DNA from: Paracoccaceae bacterium
GTDB taxonomy: Bacteria > Pseudomonadota > Alphaproteobacteria > Rhodobacterales > Rhodobacteraceae
Direction: 5' to 3'
Length of the DNA: 64,000 bases
NCBI GenBank assembly: GCA_016744015.1
Contig: JADGFD010000004.1
Span: 62,001 to 126,000, forward strand
Under the pieces are notes generated by a model. The model searched no databases and was not told the origin of the DNA. It worked only from the letters and a program-made list of their open reading frames with translations. The translations under genes and the position numbers were made by a program. Every line of letters begins with the position of its first letter. The first letter of the stretch is position 1. Of the stretch, positions 27,991-38,104 are shown in pieces.

Positions 27991-28473
27991 ATGAATGTCC
28001 TTATCCTCTGCACCGGAAATTCTGCCCGCTCGATCTTGCTGGAGAGCATTTTTAATGCGCTCGGCAATGGTCGCATAGCGGCCTTCTCGGCAGGCTCACA
28101 GCCCACAGGCCGAGTCCATCCGGCAGCTTTGGCTGTGCTCAAGAAAAAGCGGTTACCAACCAAGGTTTTGCGTTCAAAAAGCTGGGACGCATTTGCAGAA
28201 CCATCGTCCCCAATAATGGATACTGTCATCACCGTATGTGGCAACGCGCGCAATGAGATTTGCCCGATCTGGCCTGGCGCGCCGCTCAAGGCCCATTGGG
28301 GAGTTGAGGACCCGGTAGCGCTCACCAAATCCCCCGTTGCCGCGTTTGAGGTGGCCTATGCCATGCTAGAGGCCCGCGCCAAGGCTTGGCTCTCCTTAGA
28401 TTTTGAGCGCTTGGACCAGATCGAGCGCCAATATCACCTGACGCGAATCGGCGAGTCTAGTCTTGTGATGTGA
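27991..28473 (+). CDS. arsC: Thioredoxin-type arsenate reductase / low-molecular-weight phosphatase family
   Basis: 160 residues. The P-loop is LCTGNSARSI with Cys7 and the C-x5-R pattern; Cys83 and Cys91 in VCGNARNEICPIWPG match the redox pair of thioredoxin-coupled ArsC proteins, so all three catalytic cysteines are present. The enzyme would reduce arsenate to arsenite. GGAG precedes the ATG. No arsR, arsB or acr3 gene is adjacent. A Pho box lies upstream, fitting the idea that arsenate enters through phosphate transporters. Its 3' end overlaps the convergent regulator gene by 17 nt. Confidence 0.88.
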   Translation: MNVLILCTGNSARSILLESIFNALGNGRIAAFSAGSQPTGRVHPAALAVLKKKRLPTKVLRSKSWDAFAEPSSPIMDTVITVCGNARNEICPIWPGAPLKAHWGVEDPVALTKSPVAAFEVAYAMLEARAKAWLSLDFERLDQIERQYHLTRIGESSLVM

Positions 28474-29080
28474 CCCAGAGCACCAGCGCGTCTTCGACGC
28501 TGGTCGAGATCATGTTATGCCCCATTGTGGCATCATAATAGGCGCTGTCGCCTTCGCCGAGCCGCACTGGTTCATAAAATTCGCTAAAAAACTCGACCTC
28601 ACCGGAAAGCACATAAAGCAGCTCCTCGCCATCATGGCGCACCCAGCCGTCAAAATCCTCAAAGGCCCGCGCTCGCACCGTGGCGCGGTAAGGCAGCATG
28701 CGCTTATGCGTGATATCGGCGGCAATAATTTCATGCTCATAGGTTGCCGTAATATGCGCCCTGCCCGCGCCCACGCGCGTGATCGACCGCCGCGCCAGCA
28801 TTTTGCCGGATTTTGGCGAAGTAAACAGTTGCGGCACCGAAATGCCCATGCCGGAAGCCAGCTTGCGCACAGCTTCAAAGGTCGGCGACATCTGCCCGTT
28901 TTCGATTTTGGACAGGGTTGAGCGCGCCAGCCCGACGGCTTCGGCAGCTTGTGCCAGCGTCCAGCCGCGCTCTTTGCGAAGCGCCCTGAGGCGCGCGCCA
29001 AGGTCTAGCTGTGCGGGAGGCTCCTGCTCACGTTTGTCGCGCTCGATAGACAGGAGTGTTGGTTCTGGCAGCTCTGGCAT
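28457..29080 (-). CDS. XRE-family regulator with C-terminal cupin domain
   Basis: 207 residues. Helix-turn-helix at about 28-82 (LGARLRALRKERGWTLAQAA followed by RSTLSKIENGQMSPT), then a cupin barrel at about 130-205 containing HDGEELLYVLSGEVEF and LGEGDSAYYDATMGHNM. HTH-cupin proteins usually sense a small ligand of a catabolic or amino-acid pathway. GAGG precedes the ATG. It is divergent from the DsbA-like/Bcr pair, which is its most likely target besides itself; that is inference. Confidence 0.88.
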   Translation of the reverse strand: MPELPEPTLLSIERDKREQEPPAQLDLGARLRALRKERGWTLAQAAEAVGLARSTLSKIENGQMSPTFEAVRKLASGMGISVPQLFTSPKSGKMLARRSITRVGAGRAHITATYEHEIIAADITHKRMLPYRATVRARAFEDFDGWVRHDGEELLYVLSGEVEFFSEFYEPVRLGEGDSAYYDATMGHNMISTSVEDALVLWVTSQD

Positions 29081-29191
29081 ATCACCCTCGTTTCCCTGTC
29101 TTTATGCCCTTATGCTCTGGTTTCAACAAGGGGGATATCCCATTGCATACCACGCGAGATTGCGCCAAACTGTCGCAAAAGCGAGGCTTCC

Positions 29192-29836
29192 ATGACCACC
29201 ATTCAAATTATTTCAGACCCTATTTGCCCGTGGTGCTACATCAGCAAAACCCGCTTTGAGCGGGCCTTGGCCGCGCGACCAGAGCACGGGCTTGATATTT
29301 CATGGAAACCCTTTCAGCTAAACCCGAATATGCCGCCCGAGGGCATGGATAGGCGCGAATATCTTGAGCACAAATTTGGCGGCAAAGAAGCCGCGGTGCA
29401 GGTTTATGGTGACATTCAGAAAACCGCCGAGGAGGATGGGCTGGACGTGGCGCTGGATAAAATCACGCGCACACCCAACACGATAAACGCCCATCGGCTT
29501 ATCCACTGGGCGGGCATTGAAGGCGTACAAAACGAGGCCGTGGCCGCGTTATTTATCGCCAATTTCAAAGAAGGAAAGGATATTTCCGACCCTGCAATAC
29601 TGGCTGACATCGCCGAATCTGTTGGCATGGACCGCGCCATGACCGAGCGCTTACTGGCCTCTAATGCTGAGGTAAGCGAGACCCGCGCCGAAGACGGAAA
29701 AGCCCGTGAAATGGGTGTGCAAGGTGTGCCGACCTTCCTGATTGATGGCCAGTATGTGGTGACAGGCGCGCGCGAAACCGATTTTTGGGTCGATCTGATC
29801 GACGAAATCAACCAGATCAAAGCTGCAACTGAATGA
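29192..29836 (+). CDS. DsbA-family (FrnE-like) oxidoreductase
   Basis: 214 residues with no signal peptide, so cytoplasmic. The thioredoxin-fold active site is CPWC (Cys12-Cys15) in SDPICPWCYISKTRF, and the cis-Pro loop is GVQGVPTFLIDGQYV, both typical of the FrnE/2-hydroxychromene-isomerase-like branch. It likely handles a dithiol or glutathione-linked substrate. It overlaps the downstream efflux gene by 4 nt, so the pair is an operon. Confidence 0.88.
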   Translation: MTTIQIISDPICPWCYISKTRFERALAARPEHGLDISWKPFQLNPNMPPEGMDRREYLEHKFGGKEAAVQVYGDIQKTAEEDGLDVALDKITRTPNTINAHRLIHWAGIEGVQNEAVAALFIANFKEGKDISDPAILADIAESVGMDRAMTERLLASNAEVSETRAEDGKAREMGVQGVPTFLIDGQYVVTGARETDFWVDLIDEINQIKAATE

Positions 29837-31005
29837 ACACCCGCTTTATCGTTCTGGTCGCCCTGTTGACCAGCCTGCTCGCCTTTGGCACGGATGCCAT
29901 GCTGCCCGCACTGCCCGAAATCGGTGCCGCGCTGGGGCTGACGGATGAAAACCGTGTGCAACTGATAGTATCGAGCTTTATGCTCGGCACCGGCCTAGGG
30001 CAGCTGTTTTTCGGACCATTCTCTGATTATCGCGGACGAAAGCCTGCGATTTTGCTTGGTCTTGGCTTTTTTATGGCAGGCTGCGTGGTGTCACTCACGG
30101 CGCAAAGCTTTGAGGTGATGCTGGCGGGGCGACTGCTGCAAGGGCTTGGCGTGGCCGGCCCGCGCACGGCCAGCATGGCCATGGTGCGCGACCTTTATAA
30201 AGGCCGCGAAATGGCGCGGATTATGTCATTTGTAATGGCCGTGTTTATCCTTGTGCCCGCACTTGCGCCGCTAATGGGCCAAGTGGTGATGCTCACTTGG
30301 GGGTGGCGCTCGATCTTTGTGTCCTTCATCCTGTTTGCTATGGTGGCATTCCTCTGGATGTCACTCGGCCAGCCAGAAACTCACACCGAGCGGCGGCGGT
30401 TTTCGGTGGCGGACCTTTGGCAAGCCACGCTGGCGGTGTTCAGCTCGCGCCAAACCATGGGCTTTGCCATTGTGGCGGGCCTGAATTTCGCCGCCTTTGT
30501 GGTTTACCTAAGCTCTGCTGAGCAGGTCTTTCGCGAGATATTCCACGTTGGCAGGCTGTTTCCGCTCTATTTCGCGATCATGGCGCTGGCGATTGGCGCG
30601 GCCTCTATCACCAATGCAAAGCTTGTGGTTCGGCTCGGGATGCATACGCTCATCACCCGCGCAATTTCTGCGCTTGTTGGGTTTTCGCTGATTTATTCCA
30701 TAGTATTGGCGCTGTTCCCTACCGCCGAAAGCCTATGGTTTTTTGTCAGTTGGGGCGTGCTGTCTTTCTTCAGCGTCGGGCTGGTTTTTGGCAATGTAAA
30801 TGCGCTGGCCATGGAGCCGATGGGGGCAAACGCGGGAATCGCAGCGGCCATAATCGGCGCGGTATCCACCGTGCTGGCCGTGGCCATCGGGGTGCCGCTG
30901 GCACAGCTTTATAATGGCAGCACTTTGCCGCTTGTAGCTGGGTTTGTGGTGCTTGGGCTTGGTTGCTTGGTGGTGATCCGGATCACGCCGCGGGCCGTGG
31001 TATAG
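29833..31005 (+). CDS. Bcr/CflA-family drug efflux transporter (MFS)
   Basis: 390 residues with about 12 membrane segments. Motif A of the family reads GPFSDYRGRKPAIL, and the first helix contains LLAFGTDAMLPALPEIGAAL, as in Bcr/CflA proteins (the T-D-M-Y-L-P-A-L-P region). LQGLGVAGPRTASMAMVRDL is the conserved fifth-helix region. It exports drugs or metabolites by proton antiport; the substrate is unknown. It ends before a large A+T-rich palindrome and is convergent with mfd. Confidence 0.9.
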   Translation: MNTRFIVLVALLTSLLAFGTDAMLPALPEIGAALGLTDENRVQLIVSSFMLGTGLGQLFFGPFSDYRGRKPAILLGLGFFMAGCVVSLTAQSFEVMLAGRLLQGLGVAGPRTASMAMVRDLYKGREMARIMSFVMAVFILVPALAPLMGQVVMLTWGWRSIFVSFILFAMVAFLWMSLGQPETHTERRRFSVADLWQATLAVFSSRQTMGFAIVAGLNFAAFVVYLSSAEQVFREIFHVGRLFPLYFAIMALAIGAASITNAKLVVRLGMHTLITRAISALVGFSLIYSIVLALFPTAESLWFFVSWGVLSFFSVGLVFGNVNALAMEPMGANAGIAAAIIGAVSTVLAVAIGVPLAQLYNGSTLPLVAGFVVLGLGCLVVIRITPRAVV

Positions 31006-31074
31006 CCTATAACTATTTTGGCCGTATTAGCCCTATTATCTATTTGTATTTGCTGTATTTTCATACCTTAAAAC

Positions 31075-31118
31075 AAAACTATTAACCTAGGTATCTAGAT
31101 AGCTAGGTTAATAGTTTT
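31075..31118. repeat. 44-bp near-perfect A+T-rich palindrome, possible bidirectional terminator
   Basis: The arms AAAACTATTAACCTAG (31075-31090) and CTAGGTTAATAGTTTT (31103-31118) are perfect inverse complements. The centre TATCTAGATA is itself a palindrome, so 21 of 22 base pairs match. Three CTAG tetranucleotides occur in it. It sits between convergent bcr-like and mfd genes and ends in AAAA/TTTT on both sides, which suits a bidirectional terminator, though the stem is unusually A+T-rich. Confidence 0.8.
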
Positions 31119-31196
31119 AGGCAGGGAATGGATAACAAATCGGGCGCTCACCACCCTGTTAAGAGGAAGGTATCGACTGTCAATCAGCAACTTTAA

Positions 31197-34100
31197 CTAC
31201 CCTTTGGCAAGCTTCGCCAGATCTTGCGCAATAGAAAACGCGCCTTTAATTTTGGCGGCATTGTTAGGCCAGTCCCTGCGCACCACAATTTTGTTATCCC
31301 GCACCTTGGCATGGCCGTTTTGCGCGTGGATAAAGTCAACCAGCCCTGCCGGGTTGGCGAATTTATCTTTATAAAACTGAATGGTCGCGCCCTTTGGTCC
31401 GCCATCAAGCTTGGCAATGCCCGCCTTGCGGCAGGCGGTTTTTATCCGCACAATGTTCATCAGGGTTGTTACCTCACGTGGAAGTTTGCCAAAACGGTCA
31501 ATCAGCTCAGCGGCAAAGCCCTCCAGTTCCACCTTGGAGCTAAGCGCCGAAAGACGGCGGTAGAGGCCGAGGCGCACATCAAGATCGGCCACGTAATCAT
31601 CTGGGATAAGCACCGGCACGCCAAGATTGATTTGCGGTGCCCAGTGGTCGTCAGCATCGCTAAGGCCCTCCATCTCGCCCGCCTTCATCTTGGCAATCGC
31701 CTCTTCCAGCATTTCTTGGTAAAGCTCATAGCCAACCTCACGCACCTGCCCTGATTGCTCGTCGCCCAAAATGTTCCCCGCGCCTCTGATATCAAGATCT
31801 TGCGAGGCAATGGTGAAGCCCGCGCCGAGGCTATCAAGCGAGCCAAGCACCTTGAGGCGCTTTTCGGCTTGTGCTGTAAGAGGCTTGCGTGGCTTGGTGG
31901 TGAAATAAGCATAAGCGCGGATTTTGGAGCGGCCAACACGGCCTCGAATTTGGTAAAGCTGGGACAGGCCAAACATATCGGCGCGATGCACAATCAGGGT
32001 GTTGGCGGCGGGGATATCGAGGCCGGATTCCACGATGGTGGTGGCCAGTAGCACATCATATTGGCCGTCATAAAAAGCGTTCATTTTGTCATCCAGCTCG
32101 CCCGCTGCCATTTGGCCGTGCGCGGTGGTGAACTTGATCTCGGGAACCTGCTCCCGCAAAAAATCCTCAACTTCGGCAATATCTCTCACCCGCGGCACCA
32201 CATAAAAGCTTTGCCCGCCGCGATAATGCTCGCGCAGTAAAGCTTCACGAATGGTGACGTGGTCAAACTCCGACACATAGGTGCGAATGGCGAGGCGATC
32301 CACTGGCGGGGTGCCGATCAGGCTTAGCTCCCGCACGCCGGAAAGGGCCATTTGCAGGGTGCGGGGGATGGGCGTGGCGCTGAGCGTTAGCACGTGGACT
32401 TCGGACTTCAGGGCTTTTAGGCGCTCTTTATGACTCACCCCGAATTTTTGTTCTTCGTCGATCACGATCATGCCAAGGTTGGCGAACCGGATGTTTTTGG
32501 CCAGCAAAGCATGAGTCCCTATCACAATATCCACCTCGCCGCGCGCCAACCCCTCACGGGTTTTGGACATTTCTTGCACGCCCACAAAGCGAGACATTTG
32601 CCGGACCTGCACAGGGAGGCCCCGAAAGCGCTCGGCAAAGCTTTGGGCGTGTTGGCGGGCCAACAGCGTGGTGGGGGCAATAATGGCCACCTGCACGCCA
32701 GACATAACGGCCACAAAAGCCGCCCGCATAGCAACTTCGGTTTTGCCAAAGCCAACATCGCCGCAGATCAGGCGGTCCATCGGTTGGCCGCTGGACAGGT
32801 CGGCGATAACGTCATCAATGGCGTTCAGCTGGTCGTCGGTTTCACTGTAGGGAAAGCGGGCGCAGAACTCGGCCCAGAGGCCTTCGGGCGGGGTGAAAAC
32901 CTTGCCTTTGCGCAGGGCGCGCTCAGCGGCGACGCGGATAAGCTTATCGGCCATCTCGCGGATGCGCTCTTTGAGCTTGGCCTTTTTGGCCTGCCACGCG
33001 CCGCCCCCCAAGCGGTCCAGCAGGCCTTCATCATGGCCATAGCGTGAGAGCAGTTCGATATTTTCGACAGGGAGGTAGAGCTTGGAGTTCCCCGCATATT
33101 CCAGCGCAATGCACTCATGCGGCGCACCTGCTGCGGCAATAGTTTCAAGCCCGCCATAGCGGCCAATGCCGTGGTCGATATGCACCACAAGATCACCCGG
33201 TGTGAGCGACTGCGCTTCGGTCAAATAATTCTCGGCCTTGCGGCGCTTGCGAGTGGGGCGGATGAGGCGATCACCCAAGATATCTTGCTCGGATATAACC
33301 GTGAGGCCATCAGCTTCAAAGCCAGAATCCAGCCCCCAAACCGCGAGGCTCAAGGCGCCTTTACCACGGTCCTGAAAGCTTGGGATATCCTTGAAGCCCT
33401 CAACGCCTGCATCCACTAGCAGGCTGCCAAACCGCTCCCGCGAACCCTCGGAATAGCTGGTGAGCACCACTTGGCCTGATTTAAGTTTTACCTTAATATG
33501 GTCAGCTAATGCGCCGAAAAGGCTCACTTCTTCCTGCTGGCGCTCAGGGGCAAAATTGCGCCCTGCGCGCCCGCCCATATCGACCACACCAGGTCCGCTT
33601 GGCTGCGGGCCAGTGAAAAGCTGCCGCACGGGGCGGCCCGCGATGGCGAGGTCAAGTGCCTCGGGCGTCAGGTAAAGTAGCTCTGGCGGCACGGGCTTGT
33701 AGACCGTAGCCATGTGGGACTTTTCACCGAGGGCCGCTTTGCGGGTGGTATATTGCTCCTGCACACCATCCCAGCGCGCGGCGGCTTGGGCCATAACTTG
33801 TTCGACCAGCACGACGGGAGCCGCGCCCATATAGTCAAACAGGGTGTCTAGGTGCTCATAAAAATAGGGCAACCAATGCTCGACACCTTGGTGCTTGCGG
33901 CCTTCTGAAACCGCCTCATAAAGCGGGTCATCCCGCCCTGCGGCCCCGAATTCATGGCGGTAATTTGAGCGGAAACGCTGGATGCTCTCGGGGTCAAGAA
34001 TGACTTCGGACACGGGAGCGAGCTCAACCCGCTTGATCTTTTCAATGGTGCGCTGGGTGGCGGGGTCAAACCGGCGGGCGGCGTCCAGAACATCGCCAAA

Positions 34101-34640
34101 CAGGTCCAGCCGAATGGGGCCGGTATCGCCGGGGGGATAGATGTCAATCAACCCGCCGCGGACGGCGTAATCGCCCGGCTCCATCACGGTAGGGGCGCGG
34201 GCAAAACCGGCCCGCTCCAGATAGGCAAACAGCTTTTCGGTGCTGATTTGCTTGCCCACATCGGCAGTGAAGGCTGAGGCCCCCACGACATCAATGCTGG
34301 GCACTTTTTGCAGAGCGGCGTTAACTGTGGTCAGCACAGCACAAGCGCCGCTCCACCCATTGTGAAAAGACGCGAGGAAGGCCATGCGGCGCGCCGAAAC
34401 ATCGGGGTTGGGCGAAATGCGGTCATAAGCAAGGCAATCCCATGCGGGGAACTCGAAGACCGGCAGATCTGGCTGGAAAAAGGTGAGGGCCTCGCGCATG
34501 GCGGCGAGTTGGCGGTCATCTCGCAGGATGCAAAGCACGGGGCCACCCGCGCGGGTTACGGTATCAGCCAGAATGCGGGCGTCATAGCCTTCGGGCGCAC
34601 CACCAACCTTGGTGGTGCCATTTGGAAGCGGCTGGCTCAT
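31197..34640 (-). CDS. mfd: Transcription-repair coupling factor Mfd
   Basis: 1147 residues, the usual length. The order is UvrB-like N-terminal part (about 20-340), RNA polymerase interacting domain ([17 protein letters not shown], about 485-505), then the RecG-like motor with Walker [21 protein letters not shown] box in [10 protein letters not shown], and motif VI in [10 protein letters not shown]; a TRCF C-terminal domain ends the protein. Mfd removes RNA polymerase stalled at lesions and recruits UvrA. It begins overlapping the upstream membrane gene by 4 nt. Confidence 0.97.
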   Translation of the reverse strand: MSQPLPNGTTKVGGAPEGYDARILADTVTRAGGPVLCILRDDRQLAAMREALTFFQPDLPVFEFPAWDCLAYDRISPNPDVSARRMAFLASFHNGWSGACAVLTTVNAALQKVPSIDVVGASAFTADVGKQISTEKLFAYLERAGFARAPTVMEPGDYAVRGGLIDIYPPGDTGPIRLDLFGDVLDAARRFDPATQRTIEKIKRVELAPVSEVILDPESIQRFRSNYRHEFGAAGRDDPLYEAVSEGRKHQGVEHWLPYFYEHLDTLFDYMGAAPVVLVEQVMAQAAARWDGVQEQYTTRKAALGEKSHMATVYKPVPPELLYLTPEALDLAIAGRPVRQLFTGPQPSGPGVVDMGGRAGRNFAPERQQEEVSLFGALADHIKVKLKSGQVVLTSYSEGSRERFGSLLVDAGVEGFKDIPSFQDRGKGALSLAVWGLDSGFEADGLTVISEQDILGDRLIRPTRKRRKAENYLTEAQSLTPGDLVVHIDHGIGRYGGLETIAAAGAPHECIALEYAGNSKLYLPVENIELLSRYGHDEGLLDRLGGGAWQAKKAKLKERIREMADKLIRVAAERALRKGKVFTPPEGLWAEFCARFPYSETDDQLNAIDDVIADLSSGQPMDRLICGDVGFGKTEVAMRAAFVAVMSGVQVAIIAPTTLLARQHAQSFAERFRGLPVQVRQMSRFVGVQEMSKTREGLARGEVDIVIGTHALLAKNIRFANLGMIVIDEEQKFGVSHKERLKALKSEVHVLTLSATPIPRTLQMALSGVRELSLIGTPPVDRLAIRTYVSEFDHVTIREALLREHYRGGQSFYVVPRVRDIAEVEDFLREQVPEIKFTTAHGQMAAGELDDKMNAFYDGQYDVLLATTIVESGLDIPAANTLIVHRADMFGLSQLYQIRGRVGRSKIRAYAYFTTKPRKPLTAQAEKRLKVLGSLDSLGAGFTIASQDLDIRGAGNILGDEQSGQVREVGYELYQEMLEEAIAKMKAGEMEGLSDADDHWAPQINLGVPVLIPDDYVADLDVRLGLYRRLSALSSKVELEGFAAELIDRFGKLPREVTTLMNIVRIKTACRKAGIAKLDGGPKGATIQFYKDKFANPAGLVDFIHAQNGHAKVRDNKIVVRRDWPNNAAKIKGAFSIAQDLAKLAKG

Positions 34641-35182
34641 TGGAAATGAGGCGAAAGCGGCGGGGTGAAGAGGAAATAATTATTAACCACAACAAAGTTG
34701 TATACTGTAGCCGCCGCGGCAACCATAATTGCGACCGTGCCAATGGTTTGATTCCAGATACGGCGGCGACGCAAAGCTTTGCGCAAGGGTTCACCCTCCA
34801 AAAGCTCGTTTTTTATACGATACGCAAGCCGGACAGTGAACACTGATGTGAACAACAGGGGCGCGGCCAACACAAAGATGGCTTGCGCCAGTTCATAACC
34901 CTGAAAAAAGCCCCATCCACCGATGAGCGCTAGCATAAAGGCAACAAAAGCAATGAAGTAGGGGCCGCCACGATCAAAGTAATAGATTAGGCGGCGGGCG
35001 TTTATATGGGCTTGTAAATCACAATGCTCGGCAAATTCACCGCCGAATTTGTCGGCTTGGCGGATGGCATCATAGGGCACGCCCAACGTCCAGTGGGCGG
35101 TCATTGACCAGGCCACAACGGTAACGATCCAATACCAGACATTCAAAAAGCTGGTGGTTTCTATCAGGCTAAACCCGGCCAT
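34637..35182 (-). CDS. Conserved membrane protein upstream of mfd
   Basis: 181 residues with four hydrophobic segments (about 9-27, 74-92, 99-117 and 148-168). The block WYWIVTVVAWSMTAHWTLGVPYD is recognisable from Rhodobacterales proteins that databases label as a component of the SufBCD complex; I see no sequence basis for that role and no suf genes beside it. It overlaps mfd by 4 nt, so it is probably co-transcribed. It is divergent from hemB. Function unknown. Confidence 0.7.
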   Translation of the reverse strand: MAGFSLIETTSFLNVWYWIVTVVAWSMTAHWTLGVPYDAIRQADKFGGEFAEHCDLQAHINARRLIYYFDRGGPYFIAFVAFMLALIGGWGFFQGYELAQAIFVLAAPLLFTSVFTVRLAYRIKNELLEGEPLRKALRRRRIWNQTIGTVAIMVAAAATVYNFVVVNNYFLFTPPLSPHFQ

Positions 35183-35315
35183 AAAAACTCCATATGCGAG
35201 AACGCTAAACTAGGGGGTAATTGGAAAATTGCAACCGCTGTTTGCGGTGATTTCGCTTGAGAAAACGTGGCGATCTGTGGCAAGGCTAAAAGAACGGAAT
35301 ATTGAGGATATCACC

Positions 35316-36314
35316 ATGCGCAGCCCCCTAGCCCCTTTCCCGCTTAACCGCTCTCGCCGTTTGCGGCAGTCTGGCTGGATAAGGGATATGGTCGCGGGAG
35401 CATCGCTAACGGCGGATGACCTGATTTGGCCCATTTTTGTGCGCGAAGGCGTTGGGATTGTGGAACCTATTGCCAGTATGCCGGGGGTGAACAGGCTTTC
35501 GGTTGATGAGGCCGTGAAGGCCGCAAATGAGGCCGCCGCGCTGGGCATCCCTTGCATTGCGCTGTTTCCTTATACCGAGGCGAAGGATAAAAACTCGGAA
35601 TGCACTGAGGCCTTTAACCCGGATAACCTCGTAAACCGCGCCACCCGCGCCATCAAGGCCGCAGTGCCAAATATTGGCATTATGTTGGATGTGGCGCTGG
35701 ACCCTTATAACTCGGATGGCCATGACGGCTTTGTGCGCGATGGCATTATCGTGAATGACGAAACCTTGATGGCGTTGGAAAAGCAAGCGCTCATTCAGGC
35801 CGAAAGCGGTGCCGATATTTTGGGACCGTCAGACATGATGGATGGCCGGATAGCGATTATCCGGCAGGCGCTTGAGGCGCATGATTTTACCGATGTGGCG
35901 ATTATGGCGTATTCGGCCAAGTTTGCTAGCGCGTTTTATGGCCCTTTCCGTGATGCCGTGGGGGCCACAGGGGCGCTGAAAGGCGACAAGAAAACCTATC
36001 AGATTGATGCGCGAAATTCAGATGAAGCCCTGCGGGAAACCGCGCGGGATATCAGTGAGGGGGCCGATATGGTGATGGTCAAGCCCGGCATGCCCTACCT
36101 TGATATTTGCCAGCGGGTGAAAGCCGAGCTTAGCGTTCCGACTTTTGCTTACCAGGTTTCTGGCGAATACGCGATGATCGCGGCGGCGGGCGGTAATGGC
36201 TGGATTGACGAGGAAAAGGCGATGCTGGAATCCCTGATGGCATTTAAGCGGGCGGGTTGTGACGGGGTGCTCAGCTATTTTGCCCCAAGGGTGGCCGCGC
36301 TGTTGGCGGAGTAG
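35316..36314 (+). CDS. hemB: Delta-aminolevulinic acid dehydratase (porphobilinogen synthase)
   Basis: 332 residues from ATG 35316, preceded by GAGGAT; the frame opens 29 codons earlier, but homologues start near R-x-L-R-R-L-R as seen here. The two active-site lysines lie in MAYSAKFASAFYGPF (about 202) and MVKPGMPYLDI (about 254). The metal region reads LDVALDPYNSDGHDG, with Asp where zinc-type enzymes have three Cys, so this is a zinc-independent type. It joins two aminolevulinates in tetrapyrrole synthesis. Confidence 0.96.
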   Translation: MRSPLAPFPLNRSRRLRQSGWIRDMVAGASLTADDLIWPIFVREGVGIVEPIASMPGVNRLSVDEAVKAANEAAALGIPCIALFPYTEAKDKNSECTEAFNPDNLVNRATRAIKAAVPNIGIMLDVALDPYNSDGHDGFVRDGIIVNDETLMALEKQALIQAESGADILGPSDMMDGRIAIIRQALEAHDFTDVAIMAYSAKFASAFYGPFRDAVGATGALKGDKKTYQIDARNSDEALRETARDISEGADMVMVKPGMPYLDICQRVKAELSVPTFAYQVSGEYAMIAAAGGNGWIDEEKAMLESLMAFKRAGCDGVLSYFAPRVAALLAE

Positions 36315-36417
36315 CGCCTATATTTAGTCAGGCACTAGCACATATTGCGGCTTCATGATAAGCAGACGCTAATCGGCATCAGACCGAATTTTGGCAGCTA
36401 TTCGCAGGAGATACCCC

Positions 36418-36975
36418 ATGAAAAACCTCACCCGACGCAGCTTTATCGCCACCGCCAGCGCTACCACCCTAACGGCCTGTGCCGGAGATGGCCGCATCAC
36501 CGGATCAAGCAACCAGATCGACACCCATGTGGCCGTGGCGCTTGAGGAAATGTATACCACTTTTCCCGGCTCACGTGAATTTGCGCAGCGGGCCGCAGGG
36601 ATGCTGGTGATCCCGAATATAACAAAAGCCGGGCTGTTCGTGGCGGGGTCTTACGGCGAAGGTGCGTTGCTTATTGGTGGAGCGTCGGTGGAGTATTACT
36701 CCTTTGCGTCCGCCTCTTTTGGCTTGCAAATCGGCGCGCAGCAGTCTCGGCAAGTGTTATTTTTCATGACCACCGATGTGTTGCGGGATTTCCGCACAAG
36801 TGATGGGTTTGAACTGGGGGTAGATGCCGAGTTTGCCGTGCAGGAAGAAGGGGGAAGCATTGGGCTTAGCTCGACCACCTCCAACAAACCTATACTCGGG
36901 ATCGTCTTTGGCCAGCGCGGCTTCCTCGCCGGTGCCAGCCTTGAGGGTGCAAAATATTCACGGCTTATCCGCTAA
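36418..36975 (+). CDS. SYLF (YSC84-type) domain lipoprotein
   Basis: 185 residues from ATG 36418, which has AGGAG just upstream. The N-terminus MKNLTRRSFIATASATTLTAC combines a twin-arginine with a lipobox ending at Cys20, so it may be a Tat-exported lipoprotein. The rest is a SYLF domain: FAQRAAGMLVIPNITKAGLF, SYGEGALL, VEYYSFASASFGLQIGAQ, and FGQRGFLAGASLEGAKY. SYLF domains bind lipids. Located 100 nt after hemB with its own leader. Role unknown. Confidence 0.85.
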   Translation: MKNLTRRSFIATASATTLTACAGDGRITGSSNQIDTHVAVALEEMYTTFPGSREFAQRAAGMLVIPNITKAGLFVAGSYGEGALLIGGASVEYYSFASASFGLQIGAQQSRQVLFFMTTDVLRDFRTSDGFELGVDAEFAVQEEGGSIGLSSTTSNKPILGIVFGQRGFLAGASLEGAKYSRLIR

Positions 36976-37064
36976 GACAGGCTGGCTTGCCAGCCCGCGC
37001 CGACAAGGTGGCCCGTAGGGTCGCCGCGGAGGCGCGACGCCAGAGCTGTCCGATAGCTCCGGGC

Positions 37065-37131
37065 TTGCCTTGGCCTCTGCGAGGGGTAAACCCTCACTCG
37101 GCCAAAGCAGGTTTTTTGCAAACAAAAAACA
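37065..37131 (+). repeat. Double-hairpin dispersed repeat, copy C
   Basis: Outer stem GCCTTGGCC (37067-37075) with GGCCAAAGC (37100-37108), one mismatch. Inner stem GAGGG/CCCTC (37081-37085, 37091-37095) has loop GTAAA. A second perfect hairpin GTTTTTTG-CAAA-CAAAAAAC follows at 37111-37130. The layout is that of copies A and B, with different stem bases. The rest of 36976-37146 is G+C-rich with other short inverted repeats and no convincing gene. Confidence 0.7.
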
Positions 37132-37146
37132 GTCTCACGTGGCGGG

Positions 37147-38025
37147 CTAGGATTTATCCAAAACCCTCAAGCGCTTGATGAGGCTACTGGTATCCCAGCG
37201 CTGTCCGCCCATGTTTTGCACGTCTTTGTAATACTGATCAATGGTGGCGGTCCCCGGCAGGCTTGCGCCGTTATTTTCGGCCTCCGCCAGCACAATACCC
37301 AAATCTTTGCGCATCCAGTCCACGGCAAAGCCAAAGTCAAATTCATCTGCTAGCATGGTTTTGTAGCGGTTCTCCATCTGCCAGCTGCCCGCGGCACCTT
37401 TAGAAATCACATCGACCACAGCCTCACCGTCCAACCCTGCCTTTTGGGCAAAATGTAAGCCCTCAGACAGTCCTTGCAATAGCCCCGCAATGCAAATCTG
37501 ATTGACCATTTTGGTGAGCTGCCCTGCCCCGCTCGCTCCCATAAGGCGGCAAGATTTGGCGAAAGCGGCAATATAGGGCTCGGCCCTTGCATAGGGCGCA
37601 TCATCACCGCCACACATAACCGTCAGCGCACCGTTTTCGGCGCCAGCTTGCCCGCCTGATACCGGCCCGTCAACAAAGGCTATGCCTTTGGCAGCGGCCT
37701 CGACATAAAGCATTCGGGCCACATCGGCGGATGCCGTAGTGTGATCTACAAAGATCGCCCCGGTTTCCATGCCCGCCAGCGCGCCATCAGCGCCTTGCAC
37801 CACCGAACGCAGGTCATCATCATTGCCAACACAGGCAAACACAATCTCGCAGCCAGCTGCGGCTTCACGCGGCGTTACCGCCATACTGCCACCATGCTTG
37901 GCCACCCAAGCCTTTGCCTTAGCCACGGTGCGATTATAAACACACACCTCATGCCCTGCCGCCGCCAGATGCCCCGCCATCGGATAGCCCATTACACCTA
38001 AGCCTAAAAATGCCAATTTCGCCAT
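37147..38025 (-). CDS. 3-hydroxyisobutyrate dehydrogenase-family NAD(P) oxidoreductase
   Basis: 292 residues. Rossmann motif FLGLGVMGYPMAGHLAAAGH at the N-terminus matches the beta-hydroxyacid dehydrogenase signature; FVDGPVSGGQAGAENGAL is the substrate loop and GAGQLTKMVNQI holds the catalytic Lys (about 170). Members act on 3-hydroxyisobutyrate, tartronate semialdehyde or related short acids; the exact substrate is not clear. Divergent from the penicillin-acylase-family gene. Confidence 0.88.
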   Translation of the reverse strand: MAKLAFLGLGVMGYPMAGHLAAAGHEVCVYNRTVAKAKAWVAKHGGSMAVTPREAAAGCEIVFACVGNDDDLRSVVQGADGALAGMETGAIFVDHTTASADVARMLYVEAAAKGIAFVDGPVSGGQAGAENGALTVMCGGDDAPYARAEPYIAAFAKSCRLMGASGAGQLTKMVNQICIAGLLQGLSEGLHFAQKAGLDGEAVVDVISKGAAGSWQMENRYKTMLADEFDFGFAVDWMRKDLGIVLAEAENNGASLPGTATIDQYYKDVQNMGGQRWDTSSLIKRLRVLDKS

Positions 38026-38104
38026 TGTGTTCTCCTGATATGTTGCTCCTTTGGAAATGCCCTGCTATCAGCGCTAGGTCAAGCAAGGATCGGATTCTTA
38101 CCCT

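Noticed and set aside
34637..35182. Naming this gene a SufBCD complex component
   Set aside because: That label is known from database entries, but nothing in the sequence or neighbourhood supports it.
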